DNA of 64,000 nt from assembly GCF_016908595.1 (NCBI RefSeq), contig NZ_JAFBEC010000003.1, positions 310,001 through 374,000 on the forward strand. The letters are read 5' to 3'. Position numbers and translations under genes: made by a program. Numbering within the stretch: position 1 is the stretch's first letter; every line of letters starts with the position of its first letter. The notes under the pieces were generated by a model. It was given only the letters and a program-made list of their open reading frames with translations, was not told the DNA's origin and made no database searches. This DNA is from Geomicrobium sediminis. GTDB taxonomy: Bacteria; Bacillota; Bacilli; Bacillales; Marinococcaceae. Below, piece after piece: positions 49,723-59,598 of the stretch.

Positions 49723-51246
49723 ATGAGTCGTGAACTCAAAATCATCGTTAGGCAGACGACGTTTGCTGATATCGATCAGATCATTACTGTAAATGCGATT
49801 GGGTTTGGTATTCCTGAAATCGCTTTTAAGAGAAAACACTTTGAAAGCCAGCTGCGAACATTCCCTGAAGGCCAAGTCTGTGTCGAATACGACGGTAAGA
49901 TTATCGGTTCTTGTTCAAGTTTAATTATCGATTTTGAAGATTATGGAGAAGACCATCGTTTTGAAGACATCGCCGATGACGGATATATTCGTAACCACAA
50001 TCCGAATGGTCGACATTTGTATGGCATCGAAGTCGTCGTACATCCAGACTATCGCCATATGAAAATTGGCCGTCGCCTATACGAAGCAAGACAACGGATT
50101 TGCCAATTATTTAATCTTGAAAGCATTTTGTTTGGCGGACGATTGCCGAACTATCATAAGTATGCGGATCAATTTAGCGCTAAAGAGTATGCTGAAGAAG
50201 TGATTAAGAAGAATATTTACGATCCAGTATTAACGTTTCAATTATCGCACGGATTCAAATTGCGAAAAGTTTTAGCAAGCTACTTGAAACATGACCGGGA
50301 ATCGTTAGAATACGCGTCACTCATGGAATGGAAAAATCCTCATTATGTACAGCCTGATGAGGCGTTGTATCAACGTTCATTGCCTGTGACATTTGCAGCA
50401 AGCCAATATGAACTATCTCCAATTTCATCTTTTGAAGATTTTGCGATTCATGTGGAGAATGACGTGCAAATCGCATTGGAACACCATGCGCAAGTGATCG
50501 TATTTCCAGAATTGATCACCTTGCAATGGTTATCGTTCAAAGAAGAAACCATTCCAAGCAAGCAAGCGAGAGCGATTGCTGAAGATTATGAGAACTACCG
50601 TTCATTGTTTCATACCCTTGCAGTTCGTTATAACATGAACATTTTTGCAGGTTCAACCTTTGTAAAAGACGAAGGAACGCTTAAAAATCGAGCACACCTT
50701 TTTCACCGTAATGGGACGGTTGATGTTCAAGACAAACTGCATATAACTATCGAAGAAGAACGAAAGTATGGTGTAGCTCCTGGAGATGAACTAAACATCT
50801 TTGAAACGGACTTTGGCAAGGTGTCGCTCATGTTAGGGTATGATTTGCAGTTCCCAGAAATTGTAAGGTTGGCAGTCGGACGTGGTGCACACTGGGTAGT
50901 CGTACCTTTCGCAGGCTCAACCCAAGCCTCGGCACTAGAAGTGGAGCGAATTGCCAAAGCACGCGCAATCGAAAACCAAATTTTTGTTGTCACATCGTCA
51001 CTCGTTGGCAGAGTGCCAACTGTGAGTCATAGCAAAATGTATCATGGAGTAACAGGCATCTACTCGCCACTTGTATCGCAACTTTCAACTACCGGTGTGC
51101 TAATTGAATCAAACGTTTCAACTGGAGATGTACTCGTTGCAACAACAGATAAAGAAGTGCTTCGCCGTGAGAGAATCAATGGTAGTTGGAGTCAGCGACG
51201 CCAGAGTTTGTATAAGGCATCTGATCTTGAAGTCGTTCATCCTTAA
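49723..51246 (+). CDS. GNAT / nitrilase-like fusion with missing catalytic cysteine
   Basis: 507 residues. About residues 1-210 are a GNAT domain with the acetyl-CoA motif [20 protein letters not shown]. About 225-500 are a carbon-nitrogen hydrolase domain with E263 in VIVFPELIT and K338 in [10 protein letters not shown], both catalytic in the family. The nucleophile position, normally C in ICYDLRFPE, is glycine 372 in [11 protein letters not shown]. Fusions of this type are known in bacteria, but with the Cys lost the amidase domain should be inactive or act as a binding domain. The GNAT half may be the working part. Confidence 0.88.
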   Translation: MSRELKIIVRQTTFADIDQIITVNAIGFGIPEIAFKRKHFESQLRTFPEGQVCVEYDGKIIGSCSSLIIDFEDYGEDHRFEDIADDGYIRNHNPNGRHLYGIEVVVHPDYRHMKIGRRLYEARQRICQLFNLESILFGGRLPNYHKYADQFSAKEYAEEVIKKNIYDPVLTFQLSHGFKLRKVLASYLKHDRESLEYASLMEWKNPHYVQPDEALYQRSLPVTFAASQYELSPISSFEDFAIHVENDVQIALEHHAQVIVFPELITLQWLSFKEETIPSKQARAIAEDYENYRSLFHTLAVRYNMNIFAGSTFVKDEGTLKNRAHLFHRNGTVDVQDKLHITIEEERKYGVAPGDELNIFETDFGKVSLMLGYDLQFPEIVRLAVGRGAHWVVVPFAGSTQASALEVERIAKARAIENQIFVVTSSLVGRVPTVSHSKMYHGVTGIYSPLVSQLSTTGVLIESNVSTGDVLVATTDKEVLRRERINGSWSQRRQSLYKASDLEVVHP

Positions 51247-51260
51247 GGAGGATTAAGTTT

Positions 51261-52367
51261 ATGCGTATAGGAATTCCAAAAGAAATAAAGAACAACGAAA
51301 ATCGTGTGGCTATTACACCAGCGGGTGTTAGTCAATTGAAGGCAGCAGGACACGACGTACATATTGAGACGGAGGCAGGAGTTGCTTCTGGTTTTTCGGA
51401 CCAAGAGTATCACGTAGCTGGTGCTGTTATTGAGCCAACTGCAGCTGATGTTTGGAAGATGGAAATGGTGATGAAAGTTAAGGAACCAGTTGCAAGTGAG
51501 TATGAGTATTTCTATGAAGGGCTGATTTTGTTTGCCTATCTACATTTAGCAGCAGAGCCTGAGCTTACATCAGCACTCGTTTCAAAGAAAGTGACAGCAA
51601 TTGCATTTGAAACGGTTGAAAGTGATAAAGGAACGCTTCCGCTTCTTACACCGATGAGTGAAGTGGCTGGACGGATGGCATCTCAAATTGGCGCTCAGTT
51701 TCTTGAGAAGCCTAAAGGCGGAAAGGGAATTTTATTAAGCGGAATTCCTGGTGTGCCTCGTGGCAAAGTAACCGTCATTGGTGGCGGCGTTGTTGGGACT
51801 AATGCAGCCAAGATTGCAATTGGTCTTGGAGCAAGTGTGACAATTCTAGATACGAACCCTGTTCGTTTGCGTGAATTAGATGAGTTGTTTGGTAACCAAG
51901 TAACGACTGTGATGAGTAACCCCGTCAGCATTCACGAAAACGTCATTGATTCAGACCTTGTCATCGGAGCCGTATTAATTCCAGGTGCAAAAGCACCTCG
52001 TCTCGTCCGTGAATCAACAGTACAGTTAATGAAAGCTCATTCTGTCATTGTTGATGTGGCAATTGATCAAGGTGGAATTTTTGAAACGGTTGACCGTGTA
52101 TCTACACACGATGATCCAACGTATACGAAGCACGATGTCGTTCATTACGCTGTTGGGAATATGCCAGGGGCTGTGCCGAGAACGTCTACGATTGGATTAA
52201 GTAATGTGACAATTCCTTATGCTGTTCAAATCGCTAATGATTTAGATGGAGCATTACTTCACAATGTGAATTTACGTAAAGGTTTAAATACGTACCGAGG
52301 CCAAATCACATACGAAGCGGTTGCCGCAGCGCACGGCAGTAAGTACGAGCCATTTGCAACGGTATAA
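51261..52367 (+). CDS. ald: Alanine dehydrogenase
   Basis: 368 residues, the usual length. Motifs: [20 protein letters not shown] with substrate-binding Arg and Lys early, [14 protein letters not shown] with the catalytic histidine, [19 protein letters not shown] for NAD, and [14 protein letters not shown]. It deaminates L-alanine to pyruvate and ammonium. As last gene of the sigma-54 operon it can regenerate the pyruvate used by the aminotransferase and release the nitrogen. AAGGAGG precedes the ATG. A terminator closes the operon. Confidence 0.95.
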   Translation: MRIGIPKEIKNNENRVAITPAGVSQLKAAGHDVHIETEAGVASGFSDQEYHVAGAVIEPTAADVWKMEMVMKVKEPVASEYEYFYEGLILFAYLHLAAEPELTSALVSKKVTAIAFETVESDKGTLPLLTPMSEVAGRMASQIGAQFLEKPKGGKGILLSGIPGVPRGKVTVIGGGVVGTNAAKIAIGLGASVTILDTNPVRLRELDELFGNQVTTVMSNPVSIHENVIDSDLVIGAVLIPGAKAPRLVRESTVQLMKAHSVIVDVAIDQGGIFETVDRVSTHDDPTYTKHDVVHYAVGNMPGAVPRTSTIGLSNVTIPYAVQIANDLDGALLHNVNLRKGLNTYRGQITYEAVAAAHGSKYEPFATV

Positions 52368-52385
52368 ACACATGGTTTTTACGGG

Positions 52386-52422
52386 TCACACGAAGGGCTT
52401 ATACCTTTCGTGTGATTTTTTT
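52386..52422 (+). terminator. Terminator of the sigma-54 operon
   Basis: TCACACGAAGG pairs with CCTTTCGTGTGA, followed by T7. Confidence 0.85.
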
Positions 52423-52424
52423 GT

Positions 52425-52464
52425 GCAATATTACTTTGACACAAATAGTAATGTTGCATATAAT
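52425..52464 (+). promoter_or_regulatory. PadR promoter with 11-bp dyad operator
   Basis: TTGACA (52436-52441), 17 bp and TATAAT (52459-52464) are a consensus promoter. GCAATATTACT (52425-52435) and AGTAATGTTGC (52447-52457) form an inverted repeat matching at 10 of 11 positions that embraces the -35 box and spacer, so the PadR protein probably represses itself here. Confidence 0.8.
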
Positions 52465-52484
52465 GTATTTTAGGAGGTGAGGTT

Positions 52485-52829
52485 ATGTCTGGAATTTCTA
52501 CTGATTTGATCCGAGGACATACGGTCACAATTATTCTAAATATACTTCGTCAAGGAGATAGCTATGGCTATGACATTTATAAGAAGATCATTCAATTGAG
52601 TGACGATCAATACGAACTCAAAGAAGCTACACTTTACACGGCCTTTCGTCGACTTGAGAAAGAAGAGTTGATCACGTCTTACTGGGGCGATGAAACGCAA
52701 GGTGGGCGAAGGAAGTATTATCGTTTAACACCAGAAGGAGAAGAGCGATATGAACAAAATCGACAAGATTGGGATTTTGCAAAAGAAGTCATCAATCAAC
52801 TTATTAAAGGAGAGATTCTACATGACTGA
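52485..52829 (+). CDS. PadR family transcriptional regulator
   Basis: 114 residues. The winged helix is typical: RGHTVTIILNILRQGDSYGYDIYK, ATLYTAFRRLEKEELI, and GGRRKYYRLTPEGEE. Short PadR-s2-like proteins of this kind control an adjacent membrane protein with a HAAS domain. That partner gene overlaps the end of this one by 8 bases. Regulation is probably through the dyad at 52425-52457. The start is set by AGGAGGTGA. Confidence 0.9.
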   Translation: MSGISTDLIRGHTVTIILNILRQGDSYGYDIYKKIIQLSDDQYELKEATLYTAFRRLEKEELITSYWGDETQGGRRKYYRLTPEGEERYEQNRQDWDFAKEVINQLIKGEILHD

Positions 52830-53472
52830 TGCGTTGGATAGAAAGATTGAGACGTACATCAATCATCTATTTAAAAATGTTGGAAGTAGTCAAGAAGCCT
52901 ATGAAATGAAAGAAGAATTGTTTTCCAACATGAAGGAGAAGATAAGTGACTACAAGTCACGTGGCCTAGAAGAAGATCAAGCGTTTAAGGAAGCGAAAGC
53001 ATCACTTGGAGATTTAAGTGGTCTAATTGAAGATTTGCAACGATCTTCACAAGAAGAAGCGAAACACAACATGTATTCATCAAAGTCTGCGCGCATTTCA
53101 AAAGTAGGCATTGTCGCTTCTGCAGTCCTCATTCTATTCGGTACTCTTACGTCGTTAATGCTCGTGTTTATGGATCTTGAGTCTGTTTCTGTCGTTGGAC
53201 CGAACATCTTTACAGTTTCAGGTGGCGCGCTTCTTGTCTATAGCATACTAACGATTGAGACTACAAAAAGATATGCCATGCATCAAGGTCGTGCAGCGCT
53301 CTATGCTTTAGCAGTTGGTACGATGTTGTTCGCGGTGTTTGTTGGTTTCTCTGCTGGTGCTGCAACTGGAGAAATGTTCATTGCCATTTCTTCACTTATG
53401 GTGTTCTTGATCGCTGGTTTTGCTTTGTGGCTTGGTCTTTTACTATCAGGAAGGTCACGGAAGAAACAATAA
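52822..53472 (+). CDS. HAAS (permease prefix) domain membrane protein
   Basis: 216 residues from ATG 52822, preceded by AAAGGAG. About residues 1-75 form the HAAS domain (IETYINHLFKNVGSSQEAYEM, LEEDQAFKEAKASLGDLSGLI). The rest has four hydrophobic helices. HAAS proteins pair with PadR regulators and are thought to bind them, linking membrane or ligand signals to transcription; direct evidence is limited. The effector is unknown. Confidence 0.8.
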   Translation: MTDALDRKIETYINHLFKNVGSSQEAYEMKEELFSNMKEKISDYKSRGLEEDQAFKEAKASLGDLSGLIEDLQRSSQEEAKHNMYSSKSARISKVGIVASAVLILFGTLTSLMLVFMDLESVSVVGPNIFTVSGGALLVYSILTIETTKRYAMHQGRAALYALAVGTMLFAVFVGFSAGAATGEMFIAISSLMVFLIAGFALWLGLLLSGRSRKKQ

Positions 53473-53484
53473 GGGGTAGGTACG

Positions 53485-54660
53485 ATGCTTTCATTTTCTC
53501 ATCAAAGCTCGACGAAACTAATCGTTGGGACCGACTCAGTTGAACGAGTAGGAAAAGAAATTCGTCAAGTTGGTGGTACGCGAGTTCTGCTTCATTACGG
53601 AAGCGATCGCATTAAACAAAATGGAGTGTATGATCAAATCACCCAGTGGTTACAACGAGAGGGAATTTCCTATGTTGTACTTGGTGGTGTGAAACCAAAT
53701 CCGACCCGCTCGCTTGTTCTCGATGGTATTGAGCTTTGTCGAGAGGAAAACGTAGATTTCATTCTTGCTGTCGGCGGTGGAAGTGTCATGGATTCAGCTA
53801 AAGCAATTGCAGTGGGCGTGGAGCATGAAGGTGACGTCTGGGACTTCTTTAGTGATCAAGCTTCTGTGACGAAGGCACTTCCGATCGGTGCCTTGGTCAC
53901 GTTACCTGCATCGGGTTCTGAAGCGAGTGCGGATTGTGTTCTCACTCACGATACGTTCGCGTTGAAGCGAGATATGGAAAGCAATGACTACATTCGCCCA
54001 CAGTTTGCACTTTTAAACCCTGATTTTACGAACAGTTTGAGTAAGAAACAACTTGCGATCGCCTGCACTGATATTTTTTCACACGTATTTGAACGGTATT
54101 TTTCACAGCTTGAGCCCTTACCCTTTGTGCGAGAATGGCAAGAAGCGACATTGCGATCTATTGTTTCTGTAGCGAAAGATTTAGTTGAAGGTACAGACGG
54201 CGAGAGGACGCGTACGGAAATGATGCTACTTGCTACGGTGGCCCACAATGATTGGTTAAGTTTAGGTGGTATTGAAGGGGATTGGTCAAGTCATGCGATT
54301 GAACATGAACTCAGCGGCAAATACGCGGATCTTCCTCACGGTACAGGACTTGCAATCGTGATGCCTGCATGGATGAAATACGTGTACAAAACACACCCGG
54401 AACGATTCGCGGCGTTTGCTCATAACGTGTTCTCGGTTATACCAACTTCAGATGTTACCGTCGATGCCTACGAAGGAATTAAGCAAGTAGAGGCGTTTCT
54501 TACGACGATTGGAATGCCAACGAATTTACAAGCTGCTAATCTTCCTGCAGAAGGATTCGAAGAAATGGCGAAAAACGCTACTTTATATGGTCCGATCGGT
54601 GACCTAGAACAATTACATGATAAAGATATCATACAGATCCTAACCCTTGCACAGAAATAG
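53485..54660 (+). CDS. Iron-containing alcohol dehydrogenase (YugJ/BdhA-like)
   Basis: 391 residues. The NAD(P) site is ILAVGGGSVMDSAKAIA, followed by the substrate region LVTLPASGSEASADCVLT. The metal ligands are in TDIFSHVFERYF (D and H) and HAIEHELSGKYADLPHGTGLAIV (two H). Such enzymes reduce aldehydes with NAD(P)H, as in butanol dehydrogenases. It follows the HAAS gene by 12 bases and could be in the PadR operon. A terminator lies just after it. Confidence 0.88.
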   Translation: MLSFSHQSSTKLIVGTDSVERVGKEIRQVGGTRVLLHYGSDRIKQNGVYDQITQWLQREGISYVVLGGVKPNPTRSLVLDGIELCREENVDFILAVGGGSVMDSAKAIAVGVEHEGDVWDFFSDQASVTKALPIGALVTLPASGSEASADCVLTHDTFALKRDMESNDYIRPQFALLNPDFTNSLSKKQLAIACTDIFSHVFERYFSQLEPLPFVREWQEATLRSIVSVAKDLVEGTDGERTRTEMMLLATVAHNDWLSLGGIEGDWSSHAIEHELSGKYADLPHGTGLAIVMPAWMKYVYKTHPERFAAFAHNVFSVIPTSDVTVDAYEGIKQVEAFLTTIGMPTNLQAANLPAEGFEEMAKNATLYGPIGDLEQLHDKDIIQILTLAQK

Positions 54661-54688
54661 CCATTCCACAATTGGAATGGCTATTTTT
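54659..54688. terminator. Terminator between converging genes
   Basis: GCCATTCC (54660-54667) pairs with GGAATGGC (54674-54681), followed by TATTTTT. Confidence 0.75.
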
Positions 54689-54690
54689 CA

Positions 54691-55758
54691 TTAATGTTCA
54701 GGTTGATTTGCATGGGGATCACGATCTTCAAGCAACGGGAAATCGAGAATTTCTTGATTGCCTTCATCAACAAGCCTTACATTGGTCGCATTAAAGTCGA
54801 GTGCGGTTAGAAATACGGCATATTCAAATGCTTGTTGTTGTTCCTCATCCCACTCACTCTCATCGGTAATTGAATAATGAAGTTGTGCTTTACCGTCGTC
54901 TTCGATCCAAGCGTCATGCAATTCAACAACGTCTGAAATTGGTGATTCATAATAAGCTCCGCCTTCAAATGTCTGCAACTCAAGAAGGACTTCTCCGAAG
55001 TCTTCACTTACAATCGGATCGTCCGTTACTCTTGAAGGTATATATACATTCTCATATTCACTATCTTCTGAGGAAATAGTTGGTCGATAATAACCGATTC
55101 CTTCTTCAAGCTCTACAGGTACTTCTTCCATTTCAGCAAGAGGATCTATCAGTACGCCAGGCTCGTCTCCGGTGTAGAAGTTCATTTGTTCTGCGCCAAA
55201 GCCGTCACTTACGGCGTGCAACATTTCCATAAACCCTCGGCTCTCGGTAGAAGCCATGCTTATAGGGGCTGTAGAAAGATCATCAGAAAATGTGAAATGA
55301 ATGACATTATCTTCATCAATTTCTATGTTTGTCATGTACTCTGTAATGTTATCTTGAGTTCGATCGCTCGACGTAAATGAAGCTAGAAGTCGATGGTCTA
55401 GATCCGATGCGGATGCAGTAATTGTCATCAAGGGTATTAATCCATATTCTTCATCAAAGAACTGATCATGATTCAATACGATATTCTCTGTAAAATAGTG
55501 TTCATCATGTTCGACAGACTCCTCTTCATTCGCTTCATCAACTTCATGACCTGGCGTTTCTGTGTTGTCTTCATCAGGAGTTGCATTGACAGTATCTTCT
55601 TCGACAGGCTGGGGATCTTCATCAGGCTCTAAATCTTCATCGCTTGCTTCAGTCGTCTCAACGGGTTCATTTGTTGTGTTTTCGCCTTCTTGTGTATCAC
55701 AAGCCATCGTTAGAAGGAAAGGTAAAGTTGGAACAAAGGCCATAATTTTCTTGTTCAA
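54691..55758 (-). CDS. Acidic lipoprotein, unknown
   Basis: 355 residues from a TTG start with GAGGGAAG upstream. The signal peptide ends in the lipobox LLTMACDT. Residues 22-90 are a low-complexity acidic linker rich in Glu, Asp and Thr. The remaining 260 residues look globular, with alternating strands and two similar halves around DNVIHFTFSDDL and KAQLHYSIT. This loosely recalls GerMN-type repeats, but I cannot assign it. The strong acidity fits a protein working outside an alkaliphilic cell. Confidence 0.7.
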   Translation of the reverse strand: MNKKIMAFVPTLPFLLTMACDTQEGENTTNEPVETTEASDEDLEPDEDPQPVEEDTVNATPDEDNTETPGHEVDEANEEESVEHDEHYFTENIVLNHDQFFDEEYGLIPLMTITASASDLDHRLLASFTSSDRTQDNITEYMTNIEIDEDNVIHFTFSDDLSTAPISMASTESRGFMEMLHAVSDGFGAEQMNFYTGDEPGVLIDPLAEMEEVPVELEEGIGYYRPTISSEDSEYENVYIPSRVTDDPIVSEDFGEVLLELQTFEGGAYYESPISDVVELHDAWIEDDGKAQLHYSITDESEWDEEQQQAFEYAVFLTALDFNATNVRLVDEGNQEILDFPLLEDRDPHANQPEH

Positions 55759-55879
55759 AATCTTCCCTCTTTTCTACGCTTTTACTCATCGATTCCCTTT
55801 GGATTCAACCGATAAACGCAATCCCTTGATTTGTGATACGATACGGGAAACGATTCGTAACGAAAGAGGGATCTATGCG

Positions 55880-57313
55880 ATGTGGAAGTTCGACCATAGT
55901 TATTTGCAGTTACCAGAAACGTTCTATTCTAAGGTAGAGGAAACACCAGTCCAGTCCCCTAAGATGTTTATGTGGAATGATGAATTAGCGAAAGAAATCG
56001 GTCTCGATGACCTTCATGAACAAGAAAAGGTCGATGTTTTTTCAGGAAGCGAGCTACCAGAGTCATCAGCAAAGATTGCTCAAGCATACGCAGGTCACCA
56101 ATTTGGCAATTTCACTATGCTCGGAGATGGTCGTGCGCTGCTCATCGGTGAACAACAAAAACCGAATGGCGAGCGCGTTGACATTCAACTAAAAGGTTCC
56201 GGACGTACGCCATATTCTAGAAGTGGCGATGGTCGTGCCGCTTTAAAACCAATGCTTCGAGAATATGTGATCAGCGAGGCGATGCACGGCCTAGGAGTCC
56301 CAACGACTAGAAGTTTGGCTGTTGTTACAACAGGTGAGCTTGTCCATCGAGAGACCGCGTTACAAGGTGCAATTTTAACCCGCGTTGCGAGCAGTCATTT
56401 GCGTGTCGGTACGTTTGAGTACGCCCGAGCGCTAAAAGACGATTCAATGCTAAAAGATCTTGCAGACTATGCGATTCAACGTCATACCCCGCAATTTCAA
56501 AGCGCAGACAACCGTTATGCTTATTTTCTTGATGAAGTGATCAAGCGTCAGGCGAAGCTCGTTAGCCAGTGGCAACTCGTCGGCTTTATTCACGGTGTTA
56601 TGAACACAGATAATATGACGATTAGTGGAGAAACAATTGATTACGGACCATGTGCATTCATGGATACGTACGACCCGAGAACGGTGTTTAGTTCAATTGA
56701 TCAAGACGCACGCTATGCTTATAGCAATCAACCGTACATGGCAAATTGGAATTTGGCTCGTCTTGCAGAGGCGTTAGTTCCCCTTCTAAGTGATTCACAG
56801 CAAGAAGGTGTTGAGATCGCACAAGAAGCTATCGGCCGTTTCAAAGACTTGTATCAGATTGAAATGATTCAAGGTATGCGTTCGAAGCTTGGGCTAATGA
56901 GTGAGGAAAGTGGAGACGGTGAGCTTATTGGAGAACTGCTGTCGCAAATGGAACAACGTAAGACGGACTTTACGAATACGTTCCGTGCGTTAACACTACG
57001 AGAGTGGGCTGAAACAGGGTTATATGGGACGAAACGTTTTGATGATTGGCTTGAGAATTATGAAGCGCGTCTCTCGCGTCAAGAAGCGACTAAAGAAGAA
57101 GTCATGTCACAAATGAAACGAGTTAACCCAGCGATTATTCCGAGAAACCATATTGTAGAAGATGTGTTACGTCATGCAAATCAAGGGGATTCATCACACC
57201 TCATTCAATTTGTTGAGGCGCTAAAGGATCCGTACTCTTATTCAAGTGATCATGATTCGTACACAAAACCGCCAGAAGGTCATCAGCCGTATACAACGTA
57301 CTGTGGGACGTGA
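55880..57313 (+). CDS. selO: Protein adenylyltransferase SelO (YdiU/UPF0061)
   Basis: 477 residues from ATG 55880 with AAAGAGGG upstream; the longer open frame overlaps the divergent lipoprotein gene. SelO signatures are clear: AQAYAGHQFGNFTMLGDGRALL, QLKGSGRTPYSRSGDGRAALKPMLREY, GVPTTRSLAVV, and HGVMNTDNMTISGETIDYGPCAFMD with the metal Asn and Asp. It is a pseudokinase-fold enzyme that transfers AMP from ATP to hydroxyl side chains and is linked to redox stress. The C-terminus ends YTTYCGT, with the usual Cys near the end (a non-selenocysteine form). Confidence 0.95.
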   Translation: MWKFDHSYLQLPETFYSKVEETPVQSPKMFMWNDELAKEIGLDDLHEQEKVDVFSGSELPESSAKIAQAYAGHQFGNFTMLGDGRALLIGEQQKPNGERVDIQLKGSGRTPYSRSGDGRAALKPMLREYVISEAMHGLGVPTTRSLAVVTTGELVHRETALQGAILTRVASSHLRVGTFEYARALKDDSMLKDLADYAIQRHTPQFQSADNRYAYFLDEVIKRQAKLVSQWQLVGFIHGVMNTDNMTISGETIDYGPCAFMDTYDPRTVFSSIDQDARYAYSNQPYMANWNLARLAEALVPLLSDSQQEGVEIAQEAIGRFKDLYQIEMIQGMRSKLGLMSEESGDGELIGELLSQMEQRKTDFTNTFRALTLREWAETGLYGTKRFDDWLENYEARLSRQEATKEEVMSQMKRVNPAIIPRNHIVEDVLRHANQGDSSHLIQFVEALKDPYSYSSDHDSYTKPPEGHQPYTTYCGT

Positions 57314-57320
57314 ATTTGAG

Positions 57321-57356
57321 CAGGGGTAGATGAGTGGACTCATCTACCCCTGTTTT
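57321..57356 (+). terminator. Terminator of selO
   Basis: CAGGGGTAGATGAG pairs perfectly with CTCATCTACCCCTG, followed by TTTT. Confidence 0.85.
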
Positions 57357-57411
57357 GTGATGCGTGTTATGATGTTCGTCTGTATATGTTAAGTGAACAG
57401 GGGATTTGACT

Positions 57412-59520
57412 ATGAACTTTTACTCGCAATTACAAGCGAATCAACATTACCATAACGAACTTGAACAAGTCATCTTTCGTACGTATCATAAATTAGCTTC
57501 AGAAGCGACATCTTCAAATCGACCAGGTATGCTACTTGGAAACATTCAATCTGGGAAAACAAGAGCATTTATCGGTGTAATGGGTGTAGCATTTGATCGG
57601 GATTACGACATAGCAATTGTATTAACAAAGTCATCAAATGCTTTGCTAAAACAGACGTGTCAACGCTTAATGAGCGAATTTCATGATTCAATTGAAAACG
57701 ACCAAGCGAGAGTGTACGACATTATGAAGCTACCAAATCGCATTCGAAAGTATGAACGTAATCAAAAACTCATGCTCGTCGTAAAGAAGGAAACGAAGAA
57801 TTTAGACCGATTACATGAGCTGTTTTTTGAGACGCATCCAGAACTCAAAGATAAACGTATTTTATTTATTGATGATGAGGCAGATTATGCAAGTGTTTCA
57901 TATCATCATAATCAAGCTTCTAACATTACGGAATTACGAGTCATCTCTTCGAAACTTGATCAACTTCGAAAGGGTCTATCGTATTCTTCTTATTTACAAG
58001 TAACTGCCACGCCGTACTCGTTGTACTTGCAGCCTGAGGACCGTACGGTTCATGAACAAAAGAGTTACCTCCCTATTCGTCCAGCGTTTACTGAGATTGT
58101 ACCGATTCATGATCAGTATATTGGCAGTAAAACGTATTTTGATAGCGAATTATCCAACACGTTATTCTGGCCAGTGAATGAACAAGAAATAGAAGTCCTA
58201 AAAAAACAAGATCGTAGGCGCGTGAAGGAAACGACGCTGTTAACGACGGGTAATGTGAAAGGACTGCGTCATGCGTTTATTAATTTCGTCACCGCAGCTG
58301 CAGTTCGGTGGGAACAACAGCGCCACGCCAATGAGCGTTGGAAGAAGTATTCGTTTTTGATTCACACAGACCGTGGGAAAAAAGCGCATGAGTGGCAGGC
58401 GGACGTTGTTATAAAGATGGAAGAACAATTTCGCCAGCTCATGCACGGTGATGAGCTGGCATTTCAGAAAATCGTGGAAGAGTCATATGAACATGTGATT
58501 CAATCGACGACACGTTTTCAGCCTACCTTTGAGCACGTGTACGAGTGTGTGAAAAAAGCTTTAAATGATGAGCATGTCGTAACGGAGGTCGTGAACTCAG
58601 AACAAGATGTGGAGAATTTGCTCAATCAGCAAGGTGAATTGCGGTTGCATGCGCCACTTAATATTTTCATAGGTGGTCAAATTCTTGATCGTGGAATCAC
58701 CGTTCAAAACGTCATTGGGTTTTATTACGGTCGAAATCCGAGGAATTTTCAACAAGATACGGTGATGCAGCATTCAAGAATGTACGGTGCAAGAGCCATC
58801 GACGACGTTGTTGTAACAAGGTTTTATACGACGCAAAAAATCTACAACGTGATGAAGCGGATGCACGAATTTGATTCTGAGTTACGCAGGTCACTTTCTA
58901 AAGAAGGGGAAGACCAGAAAGTCGTCTTTATAGAAAAAGCTGAGAACGAAGAACTGATTCCTTGCAGTCCGAACAAGTTATTGCTTTCTGAATTACAGAC
59001 GTTGGCACCTCATAAGCGGATTTTGCCGACAGGCTTTCAAACGGATTATCGTACGAGGATTATTCCGCATATAAAACGAATCGATCGGTTGTTGCTTCCT
59101 TTTGAGGATAAGCAGGTTGGAAAGCTTTCGCTTTCTGCGGTCTCTAACATTTTTGATTTGATCAGTGAAACGCTCGTCATGGATGAAGGCTATTCTTTTC
59201 ACGTTGATGATGTAAAGGCGATGATTGCGTATGCGGCAAAGAAAGACTTTGCTCACATCGTCGTAAAAACGAATCGTAACATCCGGCGACTCACAAAAAC
59301 GGGAGTATACGAGACATCACCGGACACAGCGAGCACAAAGAGCAGTGAATTAAGGGTTGCTCGTCAGTTAGCGAAAACAACACCAGCGATTATTTTCTTG
59401 CGTCAAAATGGAAAGGAAGAACACGGATGGAGTGGCACGCCATTTTGGTGGCCAATTATTGTTTTGCCGAGCACGATGACATCGACGATCTACGCTAATA
59501 AAACGATCCAGACTCGTTAG
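57412..59520 (+). CDS. Z1 domain helicase-like ATPase
   Basis: 702 residues from ATG 57412 with GGGGA upstream. Superfamily 2-type motifs: Walker A variant GNIQSGKT at 43-50, DDEAD at about 154-158, QVTATPYS near 197, then the Z1 domain core FIGGQILDRGITVQNV near 420 and FQQDTVMQHSRMYGAR near 447 with the arginine finger. Z1 proteins usually occur in restriction-modification or phage-defence loci beside a methyltransferase and nuclease. Here there is no such partner; the next gene encodes UV damage endonuclease. The last codons are part of a terminator stem. Confidence 0.82.
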   Translation: MNFYSQLQANQHYHNELEQVIFRTYHKLASEATSSNRPGMLLGNIQSGKTRAFIGVMGVAFDRDYDIAIVLTKSSNALLKQTCQRLMSEFHDSIENDQARVYDIMKLPNRIRKYERNQKLMLVVKKETKNLDRLHELFFETHPELKDKRILFIDDEADYASVSYHHNQASNITELRVISSKLDQLRKGLSYSSYLQVTATPYSLYLQPEDRTVHEQKSYLPIRPAFTEIVPIHDQYIGSKTYFDSELSNTLFWPVNEQEIEVLKKQDRRRVKETTLLTTGNVKGLRHAFINFVTAAAVRWEQQRHANERWKKYSFLIHTDRGKKAHEWQADVVIKMEEQFRQLMHGDELAFQKIVEESYEHVIQSTTRFQPTFEHVYECVKKALNDEHVVTEVVNSEQDVENLLNQQGELRLHAPLNIFIGGQILDRGITVQNVIGFYYGRNPRNFQQDTVMQHSRMYGARAIDDVVVTRFYTTQKIYNVMKRMHEFDSELRRSLSKEGEDQKVVFIEKAENEELIPCSPNKLLLSELQTLAPHKRILPTGFQTDYRTRIIPHIKRIDRLLLPFEDKQVGKLSLSAVSNIFDLISETLVMDEGYSFHVDDVKAMIAYAAKKDFAHIVVKTNRNIRRLTKTGVYETSPDTASTKSSELRVARQLAKTTPAIIFLRQNGKEEHGWSGTPFWWPIIVLPSTMTSTIYANKTIQTR

Positions 59521-59536
59521 AGTTTGGATCGTTTTA
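59500..59536 (+). terminator. Terminator overlapping the Z1 gene end
   Basis: AAAACGATCCAGACTC pairs with GAGTTTGGATCGTTTT (one G-T pair), with the stop codon in the loop. Confidence 0.8.
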
Positions 59537-59598
59537 TGTTCAATTGAATGGCAGTTATTTCTTCGGGCAAGCTATTCATAGACAAGGAGGTTCATGTC

